Shown piece after piece: positions 56,635 to 64,000 of a DNA stretch of 64,000 nt. The notes under the pieces were generated by a model that was not told where the DNA came from, did not search any database, and was given only the letters and a program-made list of their open reading frames with translations. The translations under genes were made by a program, and so were the position numbers. The stretch comes from an uncultured Rhizobiaceae group bacterium. Its GTDB lineage: Bacteria > Pseudomonadota > Alphaproteobacteria > Rhizobiales > Rhizobiaceae. The stretch covers positions 124,001-188,000 of the forward strand of contig CALGMR010000012.1 of assembly GCA_937958815.1 (NCBI GenBank), in the 5' to 3' direction. The stretch's first letter is position 1, and each line of letters opens with the position of its first letter.

Positions 56635-58317
56635 ATGCTTAAATCCGGCCCTATACTTGCGATCGCAATTTTGTTGGGGCCGGTATTATGTGGTCTCTTG
56701 GCCACTTTGTTACCTGCATTTGGCTACTTACCCGTGCTTGGTCAGAGTGACTTTTCGCTTGAGTTTTTCAATCAACTTTTCCAGCAACCCGCTATTTTTC
56801 AATCAACGCTTCTCAGCCTGACAACGGGTTTGGGGACAACATTTATTGCGCTTGGCGTTGTGATTGCATTTGTGAGCGGTTGGTACGGAACCCGCTCGTT
56901 TGCTCGTCTTCAACATTTGATTTCTCCGCTTTTGTCAGTTCCTCATGCCGCGGCAGCATTTGGCTTGGCGTTTCTGATTGCACCTTCTGGTTTTCTCATG
57001 CGGTTGATTTCACCGTGGGCGACGGGTTCATCCCGCCCGCCTGATGTATTGATCCTGCAAGACCAAATGGGTTTGGCCATGGTGGCGGGATTGATTGCCA
57101 AAGAAATCCCATTTCTATTGCTCGTGACCCTGGCAGCTTTGCCGCAAACCCAGGCCAATCAATCGCGGTATGTCACGCAAACTTTGGGATACGGTGCAAC
57201 GACCGGCTTTATCTTGACCACTTGGCCTTTGGTCTATCGTCAAATTCGCTTGGCAGTTTTTGCCGTCATAGCTTATGCGGCTTCCGTGGTGGATGTGGCG
57301 GTTATTTTGGGGCCCAGCAGACCGTCGACCTTGTCGGTGCGTTTGGCACAATGGATGTCTGACCCAGATATTTCATTGCGTTTTATGGCCTCGGCAGGTG
57401 CCCTTTTACAGCTGGCAACGGTGATTGCGGCAATTGTGATTTGGATGTTTTTGGAAAAAGTGTTCACCAGGCTTCGAAACAGGATTGCGCTTCAGGGAAT
57501 GCGCTTTTCCAAAGACCGCGTGTTAAAATTGGCATCATTCAGCACACTCACATTGTTTGTGGTCTTGGTGTTTGCGGGTCTTTTCGTTCTCGCACTGTGG
57601 TCTGTGGCAGGCTTGTGGACGTTCCCCGACACACTGCCGCAAAATTTGTCTTTGAGGAATTGGACAAGAACCTATCCAACAATTCTATCACCCTTATCAA
57701 CCACTTTGATAACAGGATTTTGCGCAACTGCGATTGCAATCATTTTGTCGTTGGCATGTCTGGAACGCGAAGCCAGAGCAGGGCGCAAAAACGGAAACAA
57801 TGCCCTGTTATTGATCTATCTCCCGCTCATCGTGCCGCAAGTGAGTTTTGTGTTCGGCCTACAGGTCTTCTTTCTTTGGCTTGGTCTAGACGCTTCTTGG
57901 GTTGCCTTGGTCTTTGTGCATCTCATCTTTGTGTTGCCCTATGTGTTTTTGTCCTTATCAGACCCTTGGCGCGCGTGGGACAAACGATATCAGTTCATGG
58001 CGTTTGGACTGGGCGCATCCTCCAACCGTGTCTTTTGGAAGGTCCGACTTCCCATGCTCTTAAAGCCTGTATTAGTGGCGGCGGCAGTTGGGTTTGCAGT
58101 TTCAATTGGGCAATATCTGCCAACGATTCTTATCGGGGCTGGGCGATTGCCAACTATCACAACAGAAGCCGTCGCTCTGGCGTCAGGTGGCAACCGACGC
58201 ATCGTGGGTGTCTATGCATTTTTACAGATGGTGTTGCCATTTTTGGCATTTGCTTTGGCTGCGGCGATTCCGGCCTTGCTGTTTAAAAATCGGAAAGGCA
58301 TGAGAGCTGCACCATGA
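56635..58317 (+). CDS. ABC transporter permease, YnjC type (fused double permease)
   Basis: Inner-membrane permease of 560 residues formed by two fused permease domains, each with about six helices and an EAA-like loop: TLGYGATTGFILTTWPLVYRQIR and FGLGASSNRVFWKVRLPMLLKP. The double form means a single protein makes both transmembrane halves. It lies 23 bases after the binding protein gene and overlaps the ATPase gene by four bases. Confidence 0.9.
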   Translation: MLKSGPILAIAILLGPVLCGLLATLLPAFGYLPVLGQSDFSLEFFNQLFQQPAIFQSTLLSLTTGLGTTFIALGVVIAFVSGWYGTRSFARLQHLISPLLSVPHAAAAFGLAFLIAPSGFLMRLISPWATGSSRPPDVLILQDQMGLAMVAGLIAKEIPFLLLVTLAALPQTQANQSRYVTQTLGYGATTGFILTTWPLVYRQIRLAVFAVIAYAASVVDVAVILGPSRPSTLSVRLAQWMSDPDISLRFMASAGALLQLATVIAAIVIWMFLEKVFTRLRNRIALQGMRFSKDRVLKLASFSTLTLFVVLVFAGLFVLALWSVAGLWTFPDTLPQNLSLRNWTRTYPTILSPLSTTLITGFCATAIAIILSLACLEREARAGRKNGNNALLLIYLPLIVPQVSFVFGLQVFFLWLGLDASWVALVFVHLIFVLPYVFLSLSDPWRAWDKRYQFMAFGLGASSNRVFWKVRLPMLLKPVLVAAAVGFAVSIGQYLPTILIGAGRLPTITTEAVALASGGNRRIVGVYAFLQMVLPFLAFALAAAIPALLFKNRKGMRAAP

Positions 58318-58949
58318 CAGGCCTTTCACTTCAAAATGTTCAAATCTCGCTGCAGGGCAAGTTGCTTCTCGACATAAGCGAGACGATAAAACCGGGCGGC
58401 TCACTGACTGTGATGGGGCCGAGCGGCGTCGGCAAGTCGACTTTGCTGGCATATATTGGGGGGTTTCTGGATCCCGTATTTTCAGCGTCCGGCACTGTCA
58501 CGCTCAATGGTAAAGATATCACGCAACTGCTTCCGCAATCACGCGGCACAGGAATTTTGTTTCAAGACCCCTTGTTGTTCCCCCATATGTCCGTGGGAGA
58601 GAACTTGTTGTTTGCCGTGCCTCAAACCATCAAAGGGGCGCAGCGCACCCATACCATGGAAGAAGCGCTCAATCGGGTTGGTCTCGAAGGATATTCTGAA
58701 CGCGATCCCGCCACCCTATCCGGTGGGCAAAAGGCACGCGTGGCTTTGATGCGCGTTTTGCTGTCGCAACCCTCAGTGCTTTTGCTGGATGAGCCGTTTT
58801 CGAAACTGGATGCTGATCGCAGAAGTCAAATCCGCGACCTCGTTTTCACAGAAGCGAAACAGCAAAACCTGCCAACAATTCTGGTCACTCATGACGAAGA
58901 AGACGCAATAGCGGCTGGAGACAAAATTATCCGGCTGACACAAGATTAG
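58314..58949 (+). CDS. ABC transporter ATP-binding protein, YnjD type
   Basis: Short ATPase of 211 residues powering the YnjBC-like transporter. Walker A GPSGVGKST, Q-loop LFQDPLLFPHMSV, signature LSGGQKARVAL, Walker B VLLLDEPF and H-loop VTHDEEDA are all present. Start ATG overlaps the permease stop (ATGA). hrpB follows 2 bases downstream. Confidence 0.93.
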   Translation: MTGLSLQNVQISLQGKLLLDISETIKPGGSLTVMGPSGVGKSTLLAYIGGFLDPVFSASGTVTLNGKDITQLLPQSRGTGILFQDPLLFPHMSVGENLLFAVPQTIKGAQRTHTMEEALNRVGLEGYSERDPATLSGGQKARVALMRVLLSQPSVLLLDEPFSKLDADRRSQIRDLVFTEAKQQNLPTILVTHDEEDAIAAGDKIIRLTQD

Positions 58950-58951
58950 CC

Positions 58952-61468
58952 ATGGCTGGTCAACCGACTTTTGCCGATATGATGCAGCAGGATGAAGCGG
59001 CACGGCTGCCCATTTTCGACGTTCTTTTGGACATTCAAAATGCAGTGACCCACCAGTCAAACCTTGTGGTCATTGCACCGCCGGGAGCGGGCAAAACGAC
59101 CATCGTTCCATTGGCTTTGATTGATGCGTCTTGGCGCAAGGATCGCAAAATTCTGGTTCTGGAACCAAGGCGATTGGCAGCGCGGGGTGCAGCGCATCGA
59201 ATGGCTTCGTTATTGGGTGAAACTGTCGGTGAAAGAGTTGGCTATCGTGTCAGGTTTGACACCAAAGTGAGCGATCAAACAATTGTGGAAGTGGTCACGG
59301 AAGGGGTGTTCACACGCATGCTGGTCAATGATCCGTCATTGGAAAACGTTGCATGTGTTTTATTCGACGAGTTCCATGAGCGCAGCCTTGATGGTGATGT
59401 CGCTTTGGCACTTTGTCTCGACCTTCAATCAGGGTTGCGCGAGGACTTGAGATTGGTTCCCATGTCCGCAACGATTGATGGGGGAGGTGTTGCCAAACTG
59501 CTCGACTCACAGGTGATTGAGAGCAAAGGTCGATCCTACCCTGTGGAGATTGAGTATGCGCCTCGCAAACCAGATGTGCGGCTAGAGCCTTTCATGACGT
59601 CCACCATTCTTGATGTTGTAAAACAGAAAACCCCGCGGGGAGTTCTCGTTTTCTTGCCTGGGCAGGCCGAGATATTGCGCGTTGCGGCTCTGCTGAAAGA
59701 GCGTGATCTCACGGGGGTCAATGTGAACCTTCTATACGGTGCTTTGCCTCATAAAGAGCAGCAGCAAGCGGTAAAACCAATTAAGTCCGATGAGTGCCGT
59801 ATTATCCTTGCCACTGATATTGCCGAAACATCTTTGACAATTGACGGCGTCGATTGCGTGATCGACAGTGGGGTGTCGCGCCAGCCCCGGTATGAACCTG
59901 CAACTGGTTTTACACGCCTTGAAACCCAGAAAATTTCTTTGGCTTCTGCCGACCAGCGTGCAGGTCGGGCGGGGCGAACGGGACCAGGGTATGCTCTGCG
60001 ATTGTGGAACAAAGGTCAAAATGCAGCTCTGGCCAAACACTCCACTCCGGAAATTCTAAACACTGACTTGTCGGGATTTGTGCTCAATTTGTTGGATTGG
60101 GGGGTGAACGATGTTGCGCAATTGAACTGGATGGATATCCCGCCTGCTCCATTGCTGGCGGAAGCCAGGCGCTTATTGAAGCGCGTCGATGCAGTGGACA
60201 AAGCAGGGAAAATTACGAAACACGGCCGCGTTCTCAACACGTTGGCCTTCTCTCCAAGGCTGGCACATATGATCGTTATGTCGGCGCAGGGTGGAGATGC
60301 GTTGAGTCAAAGAGCGGCCCTCTTGGCTCTATTACTTCAGGAAAGAGGCTTAGGCGGCAATGCGGCAGATTTAGATGAGAGGTTGAGACAGTGTGCAACG
60401 GGCAATGATCCACGCACCAAGCAATTGGTTAAGTTGGCCAAGCGCATCTCGCAAAACCTCGTCAAGACCGAGACGCAAAACAATTCAGAAAATTCTTCCA
60501 CTGGTGCGTTGTTGGCTCGCGCATTCCCAGATCGGGTCGCCATGAAAATGTCTTCTACCGGTGACGGGGCAACGCGATATAAACTGGCCAACGGAACGGG
60601 CGTTGAAATCGAAACAAATTCAAGTCTTGCAGGAGAGATGTTCTTGGTGGTCGCCGATACAGTGGGTCCAGCCGGGAAAGCGCGAATTACTTCCGCCGCA
60701 GCAATCTCCAAATCAGAGATCGAAGCCATCTTTCAAAATGATATTTTTGAAGAGGTGGTGGCTGATTTTGATATTGCGCGAAAAGAATTCACCGCTCGAA
60801 AAATTGAAAAACTTGGTCAAATTTCTCTTTCAAAACCGCGTTCGGTGATGCCTGATGAAGCGATTGTTCTCAAAGCTTTGACAGAGGCTGTTCGTAAACA
60901 CGGCACAGAAATTTTGCCGTGGCGCAAAGAAGATATCAGTCTGCAAAACCGGTTGATGCTTCTGCACGAAGTAGAGGGTGGCACATGGCCAAACGTGTCT
61001 GAACCAGTCTTGATTGAACATTTGGACCAATGGCTTGTGCCATTTTTGGGTGGGCATAAAAACTTCGAGGCGCTGGGAAAGGGTGCTTTGACAGATGGTT
61101 TGCTTTTGCTGGCAAAACACCCATCGCGAGAGGTTTTAGAGCAACTTGTCCCAACGCAATTCAAAGCGCCCAGCGGAACAGTTGTGCCAATTGAATACAG
61201 ACAATCCCAAGCGGTGATTGCGATTCGCCCACAAGAGTTGTTTGGTCTGGATAAGCATCCCACCATTTTAAATGGTAAGACACCTGTCTCCATCGAATTG
61301 CTGTCTCCAGCAGGCCGTCCTATCCAAATCACAAAAGATCTGCCGGGGTTTTGGAGAGGAACCTGGAAAGATGTGCGCGCTGATCTTCGTGGCCGCTATC
61401 CAAAACACCCATGGCCAGAAGATCCATTGGATGAACCGCCGACCAACCGAACCAAACCACGTAAATAG
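58952..61468 (+). CDS. hrpB: ATP-dependent helicase HrpB
   Basis: DEAH-box-related helicase of 838 residues. Walker A APPGAGKTT, motif II DEFHERSLDGD, SAT motif MSATIDGG and motif VI SADQRAGRAGRTGPG are in place; the C-terminal HrpB-specific domain ends HPWPEDPLDEPPTNRTKPR. In E. coli its role is poorly defined; an RNA helicase function is likely. It begins 2 bases after the ABC ATPase gene, so the two are probably cotranscribed, though unrelated in function. Confidence 0.96.
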   Translation: MAGQPTFADMMQQDEAARLPIFDVLLDIQNAVTHQSNLVVIAPPGAGKTTIVPLALIDASWRKDRKILVLEPRRLAARGAAHRMASLLGETVGERVGYRVRFDTKVSDQTIVEVVTEGVFTRMLVNDPSLENVACVLFDEFHERSLDGDVALALCLDLQSGLREDLRLVPMSATIDGGGVAKLLDSQVIESKGRSYPVEIEYAPRKPDVRLEPFMTSTILDVVKQKTPRGVLVFLPGQAEILRVAALLKERDLTGVNVNLLYGALPHKEQQQAVKPIKSDECRIILATDIAETSLTIDGVDCVIDSGVSRQPRYEPATGFTRLETQKISLASADQRAGRAGRTGPGYALRLWNKGQNAALAKHSTPEILNTDLSGFVLNLLDWGVNDVAQLNWMDIPPAPLLAEARRLLKRVDAVDKAGKITKHGRVLNTLAFSPRLAHMIVMSAQGGDALSQRAALLALLLQERGLGGNAADLDERLRQCATGNDPRTKQLVKLAKRISQNLVKTETQNNSENSSTGALLARAFPDRVAMKMSSTGDGATRYKLANGTGVEIETNSSLAGEMFLVVADTVGPAGKARITSAAAISKSEIEAIFQNDIFEEVVADFDIARKEFTARKIEKLGQISLSKPRSVMPDEAIVLKALTEAVRKHGTEILPWRKEDISLQNRLMLLHEVEGGTWPNVSEPVLIEHLDQWLVPFLGGHKNFEALGKGALTDGLLLLAKHPSREVLEQLVPTQFKAPSGTVVPIEYRQSQAVIAIRPQELFGLDKHPTILNGKTPVSIELLSPAGRPIQITKDLPGFWRGTWKDVRADLRGRYPKHPWPEDPLDEPPTNRTKPRK

Positions 61469-61560
61469 CACCAATGTTCGCTGTCACGCTGTGACAAGTT
61501 TGCGGGTTTCAACCAGCTGAAATTATGCAAGATTGGAACACGCATTTGGAGCAGAACATC

Positions 61561-62859
61561 ATGGTTGAGCGCAGTTTATTAGAGGGCAATCAAGAACGCA
61601 TTCTGGTGCGTATCGATACGTTGATCAGATTGCGCTGGTACGCGATTATCGGACAGGCAGGTGCTGTCTTGGTGATCGCCTTTGCCTTCGGGTATCCCAT
61701 GGCTTGGGCAGTTTGCCTGACGCTTATCGCCATGTCTGCAGCTCTCAATTTGATCCTCAACCAGCGTTACCGTTCAACCCATCGATTGCCAGCTGACGGA
61801 ACCTTCAGGCTGTTGGCATTTGATATCGCGCAATTGGGAGTGTTGTTGTTTCTAACGGGCGGATTGCAGAACCCGTTTGCAATTCTGCTTTTGGCGCCGG
61901 TGGTTGTCAGCTCAACCTCGTTGACGCAAAATCACACTTTGATGCTGGGTGGGTTTGCTGTGGCAATCATCACCTTTCTTGCGGTTTTTCATCTGCCTTT
62001 GCCATGGATCCCAGGCTCTGATTTTCGATTGCCAGGGCAATTTTTGGTCGGCGTTTGGGTTGCTATCATTTGCACACTTGGGTTTACAGCGATCTACGCA
62101 TTTCGAGTTGCTGAAGAGGCGCGTAAATTGGCCGATGCTTTGGCGGCGACAGAACTTGTTTTGCAAAGAGAGCAACATCTGACTGATATTGATGGTTTGG
62201 CCGCGGCGGCCGCGCACGAATTGGGAACACCCTTGGCGACCATTGCTTTGGTTTCCAAAGAGATGGTGAACACATTGCCCAAAGACAGCGCAATGCATGA
62301 TGATGCGGCTTTGCTGCGCTCACAGGCACAGCGTTGCCGCGAGATTTTGCAAAAGCTGACCTCACTCTCCAGCGAAGGAGAAAGCATTATTGAGCAAAAA
62401 ACAATCATGGCGTTTTTGGAAGATGTGGTCAGCCCACTTCGTGAATTGGGAGTGGAGATTGAAATCGTTAGTTTTGGAAAAAATGCGGATGAACCGAAAA
62501 TTATGCGCAGTCCAGGATTAAATTATGGACTTACAAATCTGATCGACAACGCGATTGTTTATGCCAAACACAAAGTGACCGTGGAAGCTGATTGGCGGGA
62601 TGGAAACCTTCAATTGAAGATATTTGATGATGGAAAAGGGTTCCCAGAGTCCATCAGAAACAGAATTGGCGAACCCTTTTTGACATCACGTCAGCAGAAC
62701 GGCAGCAACCGACCAAGGGGTCTTGGTTTGGGCCTCTTCATTTCTAAGACTCTGTTGGAACGCAATGGAGCTGAATTGGCATTCTCCAATTTGTCCCAAC
62801 AAGAAGATGGGCAAACCGGGGCTTGCATAACCATCAAGCTCGATTCCATCTCTCGATGA
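61561..62859 (+). CDS. actS: Redox-sensing histidine kinase, ActS/RegB/PrrB family
   Basis: Membrane sensor kinase of 432 residues that controls redox- and energy-related genes with ActR/RegA. Six TM helices fill the N-terminal half; the quinone-site motif GGLQNPF is at 100-106, the H-box is AAAHELGTPLATI with H219, and the redox-active Cys is C259 in AQRCREILQ. HATPase motifs NLIDNAIVYA, DDGKGFP and GLGLGLFIS follow. The frame extends to ATG 61525, but ATG 61561 has GGAG nine bases upstream. Confidence 0.94.
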   Translation: MVERSLLEGNQERILVRIDTLIRLRWYAIIGQAGAVLVIAFAFGYPMAWAVCLTLIAMSAALNLILNQRYRSTHRLPADGTFRLLAFDIAQLGVLLFLTGGLQNPFAILLLAPVVVSSTSLTQNHTLMLGGFAVAIITFLAVFHLPLPWIPGSDFRLPGQFLVGVWVAIICTLGFTAIYAFRVAEEARKLADALAATELVLQREQHLTDIDGLAAAAAHELGTPLATIALVSKEMVNTLPKDSAMHDDAALLRSQAQRCREILQKLTSLSSEGESIIEQKTIMAFLEDVVSPLRELGVEIEIVSFGKNADEPKIMRSPGLNYGLTNLIDNAIVYAKHKVTVEADWRDGNLQLKIFDDGKGFPESIRNRIGEPFLTSRQQNGSNRPRGLGLGLFISKTLLERNGAELAFSNLSQQEDGQTGACITIKLDSISR

Positions 62860-62962
62860 CCCGAAAGTGCGACTTATTTGCACATCAACATGTGGAACCT
62901 ATGAAAAACTTTTAGAGTGCTTACATCGTAGTTGCAGTCGAACAAGAACCGGAAAAAGACAC

Positions 62963-63538
62963 GTGACCGATCTCAATACATCCGAAAACAGCAACCACGA
63001 TGACATGGAAGATGTGCGCCCAACACTTTTGCTGGTGGATGATGATCGTCCATTTTTGCAACGTCTGAGCCGTGCAATGGAAACACGTGGTTTCGTCGTC
63101 ACAATGGCAGAAACGGTGCGTGAAGGTTCACAATTCGCGAAGACCGCAAATCCAGACTTTGCGGTTGTTGATATGCGATTGGAAGATGGCAACGGCCTTG
63201 ATGTTGTCAGCGTGTTGCAAGAGCACAGCAGCGAAACGCGGGTTATTGTTTTGACGGGGTACGGAAATATTGCAACAGCCGTGACTGCTGTAAAACTTGG
63301 CGCCATTGACTATCTTGCCAAACCTGCCGATGCGGATGATGTTTACGCGGCCTTGATGCAAGATCCAAATGACAAGGCGGCACCTCCTGAAAATCCAATG
63401 TCCGCAGACCGCGTGCGCTGGGAACATATTCAGCGGGTTTATGAGTTGTGCGACCGCAATGTGTCAGAAACTGCGCGCCGCTTGAACATGCACCGCCGTA
63501 CTCTACAGCGCATCTTGGCAAAACGCGCCCCCCGTTAG
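62963..63538 (+). CDS. actR: Response regulator, ActR/RegA/PrrA family
   Basis: Response regulator of 191 residues. Receiver domain: acidic LLLVDDDRPFLQRL, phospho-acceptor D70 in FAVVDMRLEDG, VIVLTGYG and LAKPADADD; then a Pro-containing linker and a Fis-type HTH (NVSETARRLNMHRRTLQRILAKRAPR), the family's near-invariant DNA-binding end. The frame extends to 62867; GTG 62963, after GGAAAAAG, gives a family-sized product, though ATG 63006 is also possible. It lies about 100 bases after actS and overlaps the convergent mmcB by four bases. Confidence 0.93.
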   Translation: MTDLNTSENSNHDDMEDVRPTLLLVDDDRPFLQRLSRAMETRGFVVTMAETVREGSQFAKTANPDFAVVDMRLEDGNGLDVVSVLQEHSSETRVIVLTGYGNIATAVTAVKLGAIDYLAKPADADDVYAALMQDPNDKAAPPENPMSADRVRWEHIQRVYELCDRNVSETARRLNMHRRTLQRILAKRAPR

Positions 63539-64000
63539 GCTTTGTCTTTGTCCAATCCGGTTATCTGATCGAGTTCCGACCCAAAATGGTCACGACATCG
63601 GGCGAGCCGTGCTGCACTTGCTCTGGCAAAGCGCAACTGCATTGCCTTTCGCGTTGCAGGTGAGAGTTTATCCTCGTCCGCAATGCGTTGAACTTCGCAT
63701 CCATGGTGATCTGCAACTAAGAATCCATGTGACATCGGAAAAATGTCAGCGGGCACGTCGGGCAGGGTGGCAAACCAAAAATAGTCGCAATACTCAAGAT
63801 ATTCATGCCATTTCTGATCTGCGTTAAAATCAGCAATGGATGATTTCACTTCCACAATTCCAATTTGGCCGGAGGGCGATAGGGTTACAATATCCGCGCG
63901 TCTTCCATTCTTTAAAGACATCTCAGGCAAGCTCACCCAAGACAAATCTTCAAAATAGCGTTCAACACCAAGCCGCACGCTTAAGGCTCTGGCGGATTGT
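63535..64000 (-). CDS. mmcB: MmcB-like DNA repair protein (PD-(D/E)XK fold), 5' end cut by window
   Basis: Putative nuclease-fold protein related to Caulobacter MmcB, a DNA-damage gene linked to the imuABC mutasome. The fold core is seen as NGRRADIVTL followed by GIVEVKSSIADF (D...E-x-K). C-terminal ATRKAMQLRFARASAARL is conserved in relatives. A GTG at 63978 could start it, but the in-frame QSARALSVRLGVER upstream matches homologues, so the true start is past 64000. It converges with actR. Confidence 0.83.
   Translation of the reverse strand, partial: QSARALSVRLGVERYFEDLSWVSLPEMSLKNGRRADIVTLSPSGQIGIVEVKSSIADFNADQKWHEYLEYCDYFWFATLPDVPADIFPMSHGFLVADHHGCEVQRIADEDKLSPATRKAMQLRFARASAARLARCRDHFGSELDQITGLDKDKA

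Overview
The window reads as a chromosomal core segment of an alphaproteobacterium, most likely a marine member of the Rhizobiales (Hyphomicrobiales) of moderate GC. The grounds are gene neighbourhoods typical of that group (trpF-trpB-trpA-accD-folC; mutM, echA, rpsT and dnaA close together; dnaN-recF-moeB; a RegB/RegA-type ActS-ActR pair beside an MmcB-like nuclease-fold gene), an alphaproteobacterial SAM-II riboswitch in front of metZ, a double-length dCTP deaminase and DUF2852/DUF2161 proteins. The genus is inference. I see no rRNA or tRNA gene, insertion sequence, prophage or CRISPR array. Coding density is high and most genes sit in short operons.

Layout. 1-9.4 kb (minus): tail of a UspA-like gene, trpS, glnD-murJ, then a tight operon dgcN-dgcA-D-amino acid transaminase-tyrosine phosphatase that looks like a D-glutamate use locus. 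9.5-14 kb (plus): a form II coxSLM-like molybdenum hydroxylase and a small membrane protein. 14-16.6 kb: metZ behind a SAM-II riboswitch plus terminator, and a two-domain dCTP deaminase. 16.6-20.3 kb (minus): a LuxR-LuxI quorum-sensing pair whose synthase gene runs into a membrane glycosyltransferase gene. 20.3-28 kb: infC with an AUU start, a GT4 glycosyltransferase, two hydrolases, lepA, a DUF2161 protein, a GST and alkB. 28-34.8 kb (plus): dnaK, an FkbM methyltransferase overlapping dnaJ, an FMN reductase, pyrF, two tandem DUF1330 proteins and a DUF2852 membrane protein.

34.9-43.5 kb (plus): a YgjP-like metalloprotease, trpFBA, accD, folC, a Crp/Fnr regulator, an EamA transporter and an HSL-type esterase. 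43.5-53.7 kb (minus): HAD dehalogenase, moeB-like, recF, dnaN, dnaA, a rhodanese, an AT-rich 650-bp gap dense in GANTC sites, rpsT, echA, mutM and an SDR. 53.7-64 kb (plus): glpK, a YnjBCD-type ABC transporter, hrpB and actS-actR, with a convergent mmcB cut by the right edge.

How it works together. Most of the window is housekeeping: replication start and clamp (dnaA, dnaN, recF), translation (trpS, infC, lepA, rpsT), chaperones (dnaK, dnaJ), nitrogen sensing (glnD), Trp, Met, pyrimidine, fatty acid and folate synthesis, and DNA repair (alkB, mutM). Accessory traits are D-amino acid use, quorum-sensing-linked polysaccharide synthesis and the Cox-like oxidoreductase. I found no clearly new multi-gene system. 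The best leads are the luxR-luxI-glycosyltransferase unit, the FkbM gene coupled to dnaJ, and the GANTC-rich gap upstream of dnaA.
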